Origin: Acrocarpospora pleiomorpha
GTDB taxonomy: Bacteria; Actinomycetota; Actinomycetes; Streptosporangiales; Streptosporangiaceae
NCBI RefSeq assembly: GCF_009687885.1
Contig: NZ_BLAF01000035.1
Span: forward strand, 1,850 to 65,849
Length of the DNA: 64,000 nucleotides
Reading direction: 5' to 3'
The first letter of the stretch is position 1. Each line of letters starts with the position of its first letter. Positions 23,679 through 32,670 of the stretch are shown here, piece after piece. The notes under the pieces were generated by a model. That model saw only the letters and a program-made list of their open reading frames with translations, was not told the origin of the DNA and ran no database searches. The translations under genes and the position numbers were made by a program.

Positions 23679-25286
23679 TCAGGAGTTTGCCACCATGAGG
23701 GCCGCGCAGTGTTCACCGATCATCATGCTGGGGGCGTTCGTGTTGCCGCCGACGATGCTCGGCATGATCGACGCGTCGGCGACGCGGAGCCCTTCGACGC
23801 CCCGGACCCGGAGGGCGGGATCGACGACGGCGCGTTCGTCGGAGCCCATCCGGCAGGTGCCCACCGGGTGGTAGACGGTGGTCGCGCGGTTGGCCACCTC
23901 GTCCTCGAGGGCGGCGCGGTCCGGGTAGTCCGGGCCGGGGGAGATCTCCCCGCCGACACCATCAGCGATGATCTTGTTGGCCATGACCTCGCGGATCAGC
24001 TCGATCCCGTCCAGGAGCAGCCTGCGGTCGTCGGGGTCGTGCAGGTAGGCCGGGTCGATGATCGGCGCGGCGGCCGGATCGGCGGAGGCCAGCCGGAGCG
24101 TGCCCCGGCTCTTGGGGTAGATCAGCGTGGCCAGCAGCGTGAGGGACGGGCGCGGGTCCACCTTGTGCCGGATGGGCGCGTCCTGGTTCGGGCCGGGATA
24201 CCCCCAGGGAAGCGCGTGAATCTGGAGATCCGGCACATCCCCGGCCTGCGAGCTGCGGACGAATCCGACGCCTTCGAAGACGCTGCGGCTCACCCACGTC
24301 CCGCCGCGCAGCGTCTCTTTGATCATCCCCGCCGCGAAGTACGGCGCCGTGCCCCGGTTGCGCGCCGACTTCATGAGGAAACTCATCGGCACGAACATGT
24401 GATCGTGCAGGTTGTCCCCGACGGGAAGATCGGCGACCACCTCGATCCCGTGCTCCCGCAGATGCGCGGCCGGTCCGACCCCGGAGAGCATCAGCAGCTG
24501 CGCCGAACCGAAGGCGCCCGCCGTGAGGATCACCTCCCGGGTGGCCCGGATCATCCCCGTTCCGGACTTCCCGGCGACCTCCACCCCTGTCGCCCGGCCG
24601 TTCACGATCACGATCCGCGTCACCAGGCAGCCCGTGGTGACGGTGAGGTTGGGCAGGCCGTGATCGTCCAGATATCCCACCGACGAGCTGTACCGCAGCC
24701 CGCCGTACGCGCTCTGCTGGAACAGCGCCGCGCCCTCCTGCGACTCCCCGTTGTAGTCGTCGTTCCGCTTCACGCCCGCCGTGTCGGCCAGCGCCTCGAT
24801 GAACGCCTGCGTCGCCGGCGTGATGTCCTTCGCCCGGGTCACCCGGATCGGCCCGCCGCCCCCGCGTAACTCGCTCGCGCCGTCCTCCCAGCTCTCCATC
24901 CGCTTGAAACTCGGCAGCACGTCGGCGAAACTCCACCCCGCGCACCCGTCCGCCGCCCAGTCGTCGTAGTTCCGCCTGTTCCCCCGTACGAACACCATGC
25001 CGTTGATCGACCCGGACCCGCCGAGCACCCGCCCCCGCGTCTGCGGTATCTCCCGCCCGAGCGCATCCGCCTGCGGCGCGCTGTAATACCCCCAGTCGAG
25101 CCGCTTCTTCAACTGCGGAATGCTGTGAAAGACCGCGATCATCCCCGGCTTCCGCACCCACATCGTCCGATCCGACCCACCCGCCTCCAGCAGGACCACC
25201 CTCGCCCCACCCTCGGCCAGCCGCCTGGCCAGCACACACCCGGCACTCCCGGCCCCCACCACGACGTAGTCAGCACTCAGATCCAT
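23679..25286 (-). CDS. GMC-family FAD-dependent oxidoreductase (choline dehydrogenase-like)
   Basis: 535 residues. FAD-binding GAGSAGCVLA at 12-21, GMC signature 1 around RGRVLGGSGSINGMVFVRG, signature 2 TAGAFGSAQLLMLSGVGP, and the C-terminal catalytic His in YHPVGTCRMG with NTNAPSMMIGE. Likely oxidises an alcohol; the substrate cannot be assigned. Divergent from a PhyH dioxygenase gene, which may share its promoter region. Confidence 0.93.
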   Translation of the reverse strand: MDLSADYVVVGAGSAGCVLARRLAEGGARVVLLEAGGSDRTMWVRKPGMIAVFHSIPQLKKRLDWGYYSAPQADALGREIPQTRGRVLGGSGSINGMVFVRGNRRNYDDWAADGCAGWSFADVLPSFKRMESWEDGASELRGGGGPIRVTRAKDITPATQAFIEALADTAGVKRNDDYNGESQEGAALFQQSAYGGLRYSSSVGYLDDHGLPNLTVTTGCLVTRIVIVNGRATGVEVAGKSGTGMIRATREVILTAGAFGSAQLLMLSGVGPAAHLREHGIEVVADLPVGDNLHDHMFVPMSFLMKSARNRGTAPYFAAGMIKETLRGGTWVSRSVFEGVGFVRSSQAGDVPDLQIHALPWGYPGPNQDAPIRHKVDPRPSLTLLATLIYPKSRGTLRLASADPAAAPIIDPAYLHDPDDRRLLLDGIELIREVMANKIIADGVGGEISPGPDYPDRAALEDEVANRATTVYHPVGTCRMGSDERAVVDPALRVRGVEGLRVADASIMPSIVGGNTNAPSMMIGEHCAALMVANS

Positions 25287-25444
25287 GTCTTCCCTCGCAG
25301 CGGAAGCCTACGACCGCGAATCCACAGCCAGCGTGAATGTACTCCACCATGCAAACGCTTGGTCAATACCCAGATCCGCTCGTACGGTCACGATCGGTGT
25401 TTGTGGGCATTATCAGGGGGTGGGGTTCGATGTGGGAGAGCGGC

Positions 25445-26179
25445 ATGGTTGATGTGGGGTTCTATCGGGAGAACGGGTATCTGCTCGTCAAGGGGTTGCT
25501 GGGGAAGGGGGAGGCGGCGGCGTATCGGGATGAGTGTCATGGGGTGTTGGGGCGGTTGCGGAAGACGGATCCGACGTGGGGGAGTGCGCGGGGGTTGGCG
25601 GGTGGGCCGACTGAGTTGCGGCATTGTCATGATGCGCAGTTCTATTCGGCGGCGTTCGCGAAGTTGATGGTGGATCCGCGGTTCACCGATGTGGCGGCGG
25701 CGGTGCTGGGGACCGAGAACGTGCAGTTGCATCACACGAAGATCTTCGTGAAGCCGGCGGAGAAGGGGTCGCCGTTTCCCATGCATCAGGACGCCGCTCA
25801 TTTTCCGCACGCGACGGACGCGGTGGGGGCGGCCATCTTCCACTTCGACGACGCGCCCGAGGAGAAGGGCTGTGTCCGGGTGATGCCGGGGAGTCACAAG
25901 CGCGGGATCCTGCCGCATGTGGAGGAGGGCGGCTGGCATCTTCCGCTTGACGAATGGCCGCTCGAAGCCGCGGTTCCCATCGAGGCGGAGGCGGGGGATG
26001 TGCTGCTCTTCAGCTACCTCACCGTGCACGGGTCGGGGATCAACTCGGCGGACGAAGCGCGCACCACCTGGCTGGTACAGTTCCGCGACCCGGAAGCGCT
26101 GCCCGTCGACGACGTCCATCGTTCCCGGGGACAGGGCATGATGCTGCGCGGTATCGACCCGGCGATGCGACTTACCTGA
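25445..26179 (+). CDS. phytanoyl-CoA dioxygenase (PhyH) family protein
   Basis: 244 residues. Fe(II)/2-oxoglutarate oxygenase of the PhyH type: HxD of the iron triad in PMHQDAAH, distal His in LTVHGSG, and the 2-oxoglutarate-binding Arg in the following strand (ARTTWLVQFR). ATG 25445 is preceded by GGGAGAG at a good distance, favouring it over the upstream in-frame ATGs. Substrate unknown. Confidence 0.9.
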   Translation: MVDVGFYRENGYLLVKGLLGKGEAAAYRDECHGVLGRLRKTDPTWGSARGLAGGPTELRHCHDAQFYSAAFAKLMVDPRFTDVAAAVLGTENVQLHHTKIFVKPAEKGSPFPMHQDAAHFPHATDAVGAAIFHFDDAPEEKGCVRVMPGSHKRGILPHVEEGGWHLPLDEWPLEAAVPIEAEAGDVLLFSYLTVHGSGINSADEARTTWLVQFRDPEALPVDDVHRSRGQGMMLRGIDPAMRLT

Positions 26180-26249
26180 ACGACGATGTCCGGTTGCCCC
26201 GGACGGCTCCGACGTCACTGGTGAGAAGGCCCACGGCGAAGGAGAGACC

Positions 26250-26672
26250 ATGAAATACATGATCATGCTGTACGGATCCCAGCAGGACTACGACGCGATG
26301 ACCGGCCAGAGCACCGACGGGCCCGCCTGGACCCCGGAGGACTTCGGCGCGATGCACGCCTTCATGCAGAAGTGGAACAACGACCTGGTCGAATCCGGCG
26401 AATTCGTCGACGCCCAGGGCCTGGCCGCGCCCGTGCACACCCGCCGGGTCTCCCTCCAGAACGGCGTCCCGGTCATGACGGACGGGCCGTACCCGGAGAC
26501 GCAGGAGGTCCTCGCCGGTTACACGATCGTCGACTGCGCGAGCTTCGACCGGGCGACCGAGATCGCCGCCCAGCTGGCGAACACCCCGCATCCGGCCGAC
26601 GGGGAGCAGGTGTTCTACGCGGACATCCGGCCCATCGTCGACGGCGCCGGCGAACTGCTGCCCCCGGCGTGA
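26250..26672 (+). CDS. YCII/DGPF-domain protein
   Basis: 140 residues, starting MKYMIMLYG and carrying the MTDGPY variant of the DGPF motif. DGPF proteins are the regular genomic partners of ECF42 sigma factors and may act as their effector or target. AAGGAGAG precedes the ATG. The stop overlaps the GTG start of the sigma factor by 4 bp. Confidence 0.92.
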   Translation: MKYMIMLYGSQQDYDAMTGQSTDGPAWTPEDFGAMHAFMQKWNNDLVESGEFVDAQGLAAPVHTRRVSLQNGVPVMTDGPYPETQEVLAGYTIVDCASFDRATEIAAQLANTPHPADGEQVFYADIRPIVDGAGELLPPA

Positions 26673-27892
26673 CCGAGCACGAGGTCGAGGACCTGCTGCG
26701 GCAGTGCGCGCCGCAGGTCCTCGGCGCCCTCGTCCGGCGGTACGGGCATTTCGACACCGCCGAGGACGCGGTGCAGGAAGCCCTCCTGGCCGCCGCCGTC
26801 CAGTGGCCCAAGGAGGGACTCCCGGACAACCCGCAGTCCTGGCTGATCACGGTCGCCTCCCGGCGGCTGACCGACCTGCTCCGCGCCCAGCAGGCCCGCC
26901 GGCGCCGCGAGGACACCGTCGCCCGCTGGACGCCGCTGGACGCCCCGCCCGCCGACCAGCGGCCGGAGGACTCCGACGACACGCTCATCCTGCTCTTCCT
27001 GTGCTGCCATCCGTCGCTGTCGGCGGCCTCCCAGATCGCGCTCACCCTGCGCGCCGTCGGCGGCCTGACCACCGCGGAGATCGCCCGCGCGTTCCTGGTG
27101 CCCGAAGCGACGATGACCCGGCGGATCACCCGGGCCAAGCAGCGCATCAAGGACAGCGGCCTGCCGTTCCGCATGCCGTCGGGCCCAGAGCGCGCCGAAC
27201 GGCTCGCCGTGGTCTTGCACGTGCTCTACCTGATCTTCAACGAGGGATACGCGAGCACGTCAGGCCCGACTCTGCACCGCCGGGAACTCTCCGCCGAGGC
27301 CATCCGGCTGGCACGCCTGGTCCACCGGCTGCTGCCCCAGGACGGCGAGGTGACCGGGCTGCTGGCCCTGATGCTGCTCACCGACGCCCGCCGCCCCGCC
27401 CGTACCGGCCCTGACGGTTCGCTGATCCCGATGGCCGAGCAAGATCGCGGCCGCTGGAACGCCGACCTCATCGCCGAGGGCGTCCGCCTGATCAGCGACG
27501 CCCTCCCACGCGGCGCGACCGGCCCCTACCAGCTGCAGGCGGCCATCGCCGCCGTCCACGACGAGGCCGAGACCGCGGCGGCGACCGACTGGCCCCAGAT
27601 CATGGCCTTGTACGGCGTGCTCTTGCGCATATCCCCCAACCCCATGGTCGCCCTGAACCACGCCGTCGCGGTGGCCATGGTCCGCGGCCCTCAAGCCGGT
27701 CTGACCCTGCTGGCCGGCCTCGACGACCGGCTCGCCGACGACCACCGGCTCCACGCCGTCCGGGCGCACCTGCTGGAGATGGCCGGAGACAGTAGCGGCG
27801 CGCGCGACTGTTACCTAGCGGCGGCCCGGCTCACGATGAGCCTGCCCCAGCAGCGGTATCTGCACGCGCGCGCCGCCCGGCTGGCCCGCTAA
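26669..27892 (+). CDS. ECF42-type RNA polymerase sigma factor with C-terminal TPR domain
   Basis: 407 residues from GTG 26669. Sigma region 2 (DTAEDAVQEALLAA, NPQSWLITVASRRLTDLLR) and region 4 (LRAVGGLTTAEIARAFLVPEATMTRRITRAK) are followed by the long helical C-terminal extension (about 185-407) diagnostic of ECF42. It includes the conserved VLYLIFNEGYASTSG. No anti-sigma gene; ECF42 factors are thought to be controlled through their own C-terminal domain. Coupled to the DGPF gene upstream. Confidence 0.93.
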   Translation: MTEHEVEDLLRQCAPQVLGALVRRYGHFDTAEDAVQEALLAAAVQWPKEGLPDNPQSWLITVASRRLTDLLRAQQARRRREDTVARWTPLDAPPADQRPEDSDDTLILLFLCCHPSLSAASQIALTLRAVGGLTTAEIARAFLVPEATMTRRITRAKQRIKDSGLPFRMPSGPERAERLAVVLHVLYLIFNEGYASTSGPTLHRRELSAEAIRLARLVHRLLPQDGEVTGLLALMLLTDARRPARTGPDGSLIPMAEQDRGRWNADLIAEGVRLISDALPRGATGPYQLQAAIAAVHDEAETAAATDWPQIMALYGVLLRISPNPMVALNHAVAVAMVRGPQAGLTLLAGLDDRLADDHRLHAVRAHLLEMAGDSSGARDCYLAAARLTMSLPQQRYLHARAARLAR

Positions 27893-28758
27893 CGGGCGGC
27901 CGCCCGCTCAACGGGGATCCAGAGCTCCGAGTCCGCGTGCGCCCCGTCCTGCGACAGCCGCGTGCTCAGGAGCGTGGGCCCCGGCCTGCTCTGGTACGGA
28001 TTGGACGGGAACCACTGGGTGTACACATCCCGCCACAAGTACTGCACCGAGTGCGGGCTCGGCCCCGAGTCCTCGAAGACCGCCCACGTCCCGGCGGGCA
28101 CGGTGAGGGACTCCATGTCGTCGGGTGTCGGAGCGGTGGTCGCCGCCGCCTGGTAGTAGTCGAGCTCGGTGCCCTCCGCGCGGCTCTCGTCCGCGTCGTC
28201 GGTGACGCTGAGGATGCCGCGCGGCTCCAGGTCGGACAGTGCCGCGATGCGGTCGATGGTCTCCTGGCCGAGGCCCCGGATGAAGGCGACCAGCGCCGGG
28301 TTCATCCCCTCGTGCACCAGGGGAATACGGGTCTTCTTCCCGACCACCTTGAATGTCTCCTTCTCCACAAGCCGGTATCGCATGCTGCTGCTCCCTTCGA
28401 TGACGAGGCGGAAGGACATCCGTGGCTGGGCGTGCAGTGCCGCTCCGGTGCGCCGGGCCTCGCCAGGGCCGACGCCGTGCATGGCGCGGAACGCGCGGGC
28501 GAACGCCTCGCCCGAGCCGTAGCCGTACCGCACGGCGATGTCGAGCAGCGTGCGGTCGCCCGCCAGCACCTCGGCCCCGGCGACGGTGAGCCGCCTGCGG
28601 CGGATGTACTCCGACAGCGGGAACCCGGCCAGCGCCGAGAACATCCGCCGGAAGTGGTACTCCGAGGTGACCGCGATCCGCGCGAGGTCCGCGATCTCGA
28701 TCGGCTGATCGAGATGCCGCTCGATGTGGTCCATGGCCTGGTTCAAGCGGTCCAGCAC
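27889..28758 (-). CDS. AraC-family regulator with GyrI-like effector domain
   Basis: 289 residues. Two AraC helix-turn-helix units at about 8-105 (HLDQPIEIADLARIAVTSEYHFRR and LLDIAVRYGYGSGEAFARAF) precede a GyrI-like small-molecule-binding domain (about 120-289). This is the Rob/MarA-like multidrug-sensor architecture. It overlaps the convergent ECF42 gene by 4 bp. Confidence 0.92.
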   Translation of the reverse strand: MLDRLNQAMDHIERHLDQPIEIADLARIAVTSEYHFRRMFSALAGFPLSEYIRRRRLTVAGAEVLAGDRTLLDIAVRYGYGSGEAFARAFRAMHGVGPGEARRTGAALHAQPRMSFRLVIEGSSSMRYRLVEKETFKVVGKKTRIPLVHEGMNPALVAFIRGLGQETIDRIAALSDLEPRGILSVTDDADESRAEGTELDYYQAAATTAPTPDDMESLTVPAGTWAVFEDSGPSPHSVQYLWRDVYTQWFPSNPYQSRPGPTLLSTRLSQDGAHADSELWIPVERAAAR

Positions 28759-28929
28759 GTTCCGCCCTCCTTCCTTCCGATCTCCACGTTAGGAAGCACC
28801 CAGCCTGCCGCACCCGACATCCTGTGCCCGTACGGATCGGGTTCCCCGGCGCGAAAGTTTCAGCGTCCATGGCCGGTCGGGCCTTTGGGTGATCTTGGAG
28901 CGTTGACGGGGGGAGTGGAGCGGGCCAAT

Positions 28930-29322
28930 GTGAGCCGAATGAAGTCGATCTCCCAAGCGGCTGTCGTGCTCGCGGTGCTCGTGGGCGCGGTCGTTCCCGC
29001 CCCCGCGAGTGCGGTGCCGGTGTTCAGCTGTGAATACGAGTTCGTGGCCTGGTCCGGGGCGTTCAGCGCCGAGCTGAGCATCACCAACAACGGGCCGGCG
29101 ATCGATTCCTGGCAGGCCAGCTGGACGTTCCCCACCGCGACCGCCAAGTCCGCCGTCTGGCGGGCGAACCTGTCGCAGCGCACGCCGTACGACATGACCG
29201 CGAGCAACCTGGCGTGGAACGGCCGGATCGCGACCGGGCAGGTGCGCACGTTCGGCTGGACGGCTTTCGCGGTGGCCACGGAGACGCCGGGCGACATCAC
29301 CGTCAACGGCGTTCCCTGCTGA
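28930..29322 (+). CDS. small secreted single CBM2 (cellulose-binding) protein
   Basis: 130 residues. Signal peptide of about 30 residues ending PASA, then one family-2 carbohydrate-binding module bounded by two Cys (FSCEYEF and GVPC) with several Trp residues. No catalytic domain. GTG 28930 sits 9 nt after a GGAG; ATG 28939 three codons later is the alternative. Convergent with the STAND regulator gene, no gap. Confidence 0.85.
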   Translation: MSRMKSISQAAVVLAVLVGAVVPAPASAVPVFSCEYEFVAWSGAFSAELSITNNGPAIDSWQASWTFPTATAKSAVWRANLSQRTPYDMTASNLAWNGRIATGQVRTFGWTAFAVATETPGDITVNGVPC

Positions 29323-31773
29323 TCATTCGCTGAGCAGGATCTCGATCCGCTGGGTCTCCGGCACGCCCAACCGGCGGTAGATGTCCGCCGCGACGCGCCA
29401 ATTCTCCCGGGCCTGCCGGGTGTGACCGCTGTCGTGGAGCACGTGGGCGATGCCGGCGAGGGCCCGCGCGTGCTCGTACTGATCGCCGGTCTCCTCGGTC
29501 AGCGCGTGCGCGGCCCGGTGGCGGGCGAGGGCCGAATCCGGCTGTCCCATCGCGCGCAGCGTCTCGCCGAGCGTGTTGAGGGTCTCGGTCTCCAGGCTGC
29601 GATCACCCGTCTCGCGGCTGCCGGCCAGCGCCCGGCGCAGGTGGTCGAGGGCTTCCGGGTGACGCCCCAGGCGCAGGTACACCGCGCCCATCGCCGCCAG
29701 CGCGCTGCCTTCCCCGCCTGGATCGCCGGATTCGCGGCAGTTCGCCAGGGCTTGCTCCAGGTGGGTGAGCGCTCCCTCGTGCCGCCCGAGCAGGCCGTAC
29801 AGCGCGCCGAGGTTGCCGAGCGCGTATCCGCGCAAACGCAGATCGCCCACCTCGGCGAAGACGTCGGCGGCTTCGAGCTGGTGCTCGGCCGCGTCCTCGT
29901 AACGGCCCAGCCGCCGGTACAGCGCGCCGATGTTGATCAGCTGGGTGCCCGTTCCGTGCCGGTTCCCGGTACGGCGGCAGAGCGCCAGCGCGTCCCCCAG
30001 ATACCCGAGGGCGCTCGGGAGCTCGCCCAGCCGCTCGGCCACCACCCCGAGGCGGCCCAGCGCCCTGGCCTCCCCCTCGAGATCCCCGGTTTCGCGGGCG
30101 GCGGCGAGGGACTGGCGGAACCGCTCCCCGGCCTGCCGGAAGTCGCCCAGCCACCAGTGGATGCCGCCAAGGTTGGCCAGGGCGGCCGCCCGTCCTTCGC
30201 CCGCCGCGAGCGCGGCCCGCGCGGCGCTGGTGTGGACGGCGAGCGCCTCCTGGTAGTGGCAGCCGACCTCGAAATGCCGCCAGAGCGCGCGGGAGAGGTC
30301 GACGCAGTGCCCGGGCCAGCCGTGGCGGGCCGCGTAGTCGGCGACGGCCACCAGATTCGGTCGTTCCCGGTCAAGCCAGGCCACGACCTCGTCCACCGGC
30401 GGCACCGGTGAGCCGGGAACGTCCGGCTCGGGCCGCCCGCGCTCGTAGGGGAACAACACTCCCGCGGCCGAAGCCGCCGTATATCGGTAATAGTTCAGCA
30501 ATCGGGTCAGCGCCGCGTGCGGGTCTGTCGCGTTCTCGACGGCGAAGGCGCGGAGCAGGTCGTGCATCGTGTATCGGCCCGGTCCCGCCGATTCCAGCAG
30601 GTGGCCCCGGGCCAGCTCCTCGACCAGTTCCCGCGCCCGCCCGAGGCCGGCACCCGCCAGGGCCGCGGCGGCATACGCGTCGATGTCCCGCCCCGGATGC
30701 AGGCCGAGCAGATCGAACAGCCGCGCCGCGTCCGCGCTGAGCTGCCGATACGACCAGGAGAAGACGGCGCGGACCGCCGTGCGCGGGTCCCCGGCCGCGT
30801 CCAGGAGGTCCAGCCGCCGCTGCTCGTCACGCAATCCGGCGACCAACTCCGCCAGCGCCACGCCGGGCCGCGCGACGGCAAGTTCGGCCGCGATCCGCAA
30901 CGCCAGCGGCAGCCGCGCGCAGTTCTCGGCCAGCTCCGCCGCCTGCGAGGGCGATTTGTCCACCCGTTCCCCGATCAGGGCGCGCAGCAGGGCGATCGCC
31001 TCGGGCGTGCTCAGCATGTCCAGCTCTATCCGCCTGGCCCCGTCGCGCGCGACCAGCCCAGCGAGATCCTCCCGGCTGGTCACCACGACGAAGCAGGACG
31101 GGCTGCCGGGCAGCAGCGGCCGCACATGATCGGCGCCGCGGGCGTTGTCCAGCACGATGAGCAAACGCCGCCCGGCCACGAGCGTGCGATAGCGAGCCGC
31201 ACGTTCGGATAGATCGTCGGGTATGTCCTGCCCATCCACGCCGAGGCTCCGCAGGAAGCCCGCCAGCGCGTCGGCCGCCGGCACCGGCCGTTCGGGGTCG
31301 TAGCCGCGAAGATCAAGGTAGAGCTGGCCGTCGGGGAAACGTTTCGCCACCTGGTGGGCCCAGTGCACGGCCAGCGCGGTCTTGCCCGCCCCTGCCGTTC
31401 CCGCCACCGCGGAGATCACGGCGGTGCGCCGCTCGCCGGGAGCCAGCAGGGCGTGCAGGGTGGCGAGTTGCTCGGTTCGGCCGGTGAAACCGTACACGTC
31501 CATGGGGAGTTGCCTGGGCACCGGGGCGGGGAGCGCCTGCCGGCGGTTCTCCTCGACCTGGTCGCGGGCCGTGGCGAGCGCCCCCTGCTCGGCGGGGGTC
31601 GCGCCGAGCAGGCCGATCAGCACGTCGAACCGGTCGGTCGGCGGGAGGACCCGCCCGGACAGGTACTCGCCGATGATCCCGTGCGACCATCCTGTCTTCG
31701 CCGCCAGCTCGCGGTAGGTCAGCTCGGAGGTTCCCCGGCGCCGCGCGTGCCGCCGCCGCAGCCCGCGCAGCAC
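29323..31773 (-). CDS. HTH-NB-ARC-TPR (STAND) transcriptional regulator
   Basis: 816 residues from GTG 31773. N-terminal HTH (ELTYRELAAKTGWSHGIIGEYLSG), an NB-ARC/AP-ATPase with P-loop AGTAGAGKTALA, Walker B-like LLIVLDNA and MHDLLRAF, then about ten C-terminal TPRs. It lacks a SARP domain, so it is AfsR-related but not AfsR. Sequence typical of the family extends about 8-10 residues upstream of the GTG. A CTG at 31791 has a strong GGAGG 8 nt before it and may be the real start. Flanked by two secreted CBM2 proteins. Confidence 0.88.
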   Translation of the reverse strand: MLRGLRRRHARRRGTSELTYRELAAKTGWSHGIIGEYLSGRVLPPTDRFDVLIGLLGATPAEQGALATARDQVEENRRQALPAPVPRQLPMDVYGFTGRTEQLATLHALLAPGERRTAVISAVAGTAGAGKTALAVHWAHQVAKRFPDGQLYLDLRGYDPERPVPAADALAGFLRSLGVDGQDIPDDLSERAARYRTLVAGRRLLIVLDNARGADHVRPLLPGSPSCFVVVTSREDLAGLVARDGARRIELDMLSTPEAIALLRALIGERVDKSPSQAAELAENCARLPLALRIAAELAVARPGVALAELVAGLRDEQRRLDLLDAAGDPRTAVRAVFSWSYRQLSADAARLFDLLGLHPGRDIDAYAAAALAGAGLGRARELVEELARGHLLESAGPGRYTMHDLLRAFAVENATDPHAALTRLLNYYRYTAASAAGVLFPYERGRPEPDVPGSPVPPVDEVVAWLDRERPNLVAVADYAARHGWPGHCVDLSRALWRHFEVGCHYQEALAVHTSAARAALAAGEGRAAALANLGGIHWWLGDFRQAGERFRQSLAAARETGDLEGEARALGRLGVVAERLGELPSALGYLGDALALCRRTGNRHGTGTQLINIGALYRRLGRYEDAAEHQLEAADVFAEVGDLRLRGYALGNLGALYGLLGRHEGALTHLEQALANCRESGDPGGEGSALAAMGAVYLRLGRHPEALDHLRRALAGSRETGDRSLETETLNTLGETLRAMGQPDSALARHRAAHALTEETGDQYEHARALAGIAHVLHDSGHTRQARENWRVAADIYRRLGVPETQRIEILLSE

Positions 31774-31856
31774 GCGCGAGAGGTCCGCCAGAGTACGGAC
31801 CTCCGCCAGCCGCCAACCCGATACGCCGTCGATGGGTGAAGGAAACCACGCGGAAG

Positions 31857-31886
31857 GATCGTGCGCGACCGGGGCCGCGCACGATC
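31857..31886. terminator. perfect 11-bp hairpin after FN3-CBM2 gene
   Basis: GATCGTGCGCG (31857-31867) pairs with CGCGCACGATC (31876-31886) around an 8-nt loop. It starts 6 bp past the stop of the secreted protein gene and lies in the leader of the STAND gene. Confidence 0.75.
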
Positions 31887-31892
31887 CCGATC

Positions 31893-32573
31893 TCACCCCG
31901 TGCAGGGCAGGCCGTTGAGCGTGAAACCGCTCGGCGGAGTGAACGGAGCAGCCGAACCCGAGAAGCCGACGAACGACTGCACGCCCGGCGCGATCGCCGC
32001 GTTGTACACCGCAGGAGTGATCGTCCCGGAACCTCCGCTCCGGCTCATGACCCCGTTGAACGTGCCGCCCGTCGACGCCGTCGCGGGCAGGTCGAAGCCG
32101 ATCGTCCACCCGTTCGTGGCGGCGGAGGTCGTGTTGACGATCGTGACCGTGGCCTGGAATCCCGGGCTGAACGTGATGACCTGGACCCGGCAGGCCGGCG
32201 TGGCGGTGAGCGCCAGCGTGGTGAAACCTCCCGGATCTGAGCGGACCGAGGTGTTCCCCGCGGCGTCGAAGGCGATGACCGCGAACGAGTACGCGCTGCC
32301 CGGCGTCAGGCCGCTGACGGTCTGGAAACGCTGATGCGCCGCGACCGTCCGGATCGTGGTCCACGAGCCGCCCACGAGCTGCTGCAGGTGATACCCCGTG
32401 ACCTGCACATTGTCGGTGGCCTCCCCCCAGGACACGTTCGCCATCGTGGTGGTGACGCTGCTGGACGTCGGCGCCGGCGGCTTCGACGGCGGCGTCGTGT
32501 CCGTTCCCGCTCGGGCCGGCGACGCCAGGAACGCCACCGACAGGAGAACGCTGAGAATGGGAATTCGTTTCAT
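31893..32573 (-). CDS. secreted FN3 + CBM2 protein without catalytic domain
   Basis: 226 residues from ATG 32573 (AAGGA upstream). Signal peptide 1-22 (ASPARA), a Pro-rich linker, one fibronectin type III domain (about 28-120) and a C-terminal CBM2-like module bounded by Cys (PACRVQV and GLPCTG). It has only one obvious Trp in the CBM, so cellulose binding is less certain than for the protein at 28930. Confidence 0.85.
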   Translation of the reverse strand: MKRIPILSVLLSVAFLASPARAGTDTTPPSKPPAPTSSSVTTTMANVSWGEATDNVQVTGYHLQQLVGGSWTTIRTVAAHQRFQTVSGLTPGSAYSFAVIAFDAAGNTSVRSDPGGFTTLALTATPACRVQVITFSPGFQATVTIVNTTSAATNGWTIGFDLPATASTGGTFNGVMSRSGGSGTITPAVYNAAIAPGVQSFVGFSGSAAPFTPPSGFTLNGLPCTG

Positions 32574-32670
32574 GGTCCTTGCACCTTTCACGAGCACCGG
32601 GCAGTGCCCGCAATGATCGGCAACCTCCTCCCGATTCCCCCCGAATCCTGGACACCGTTGGACAGCCTCG

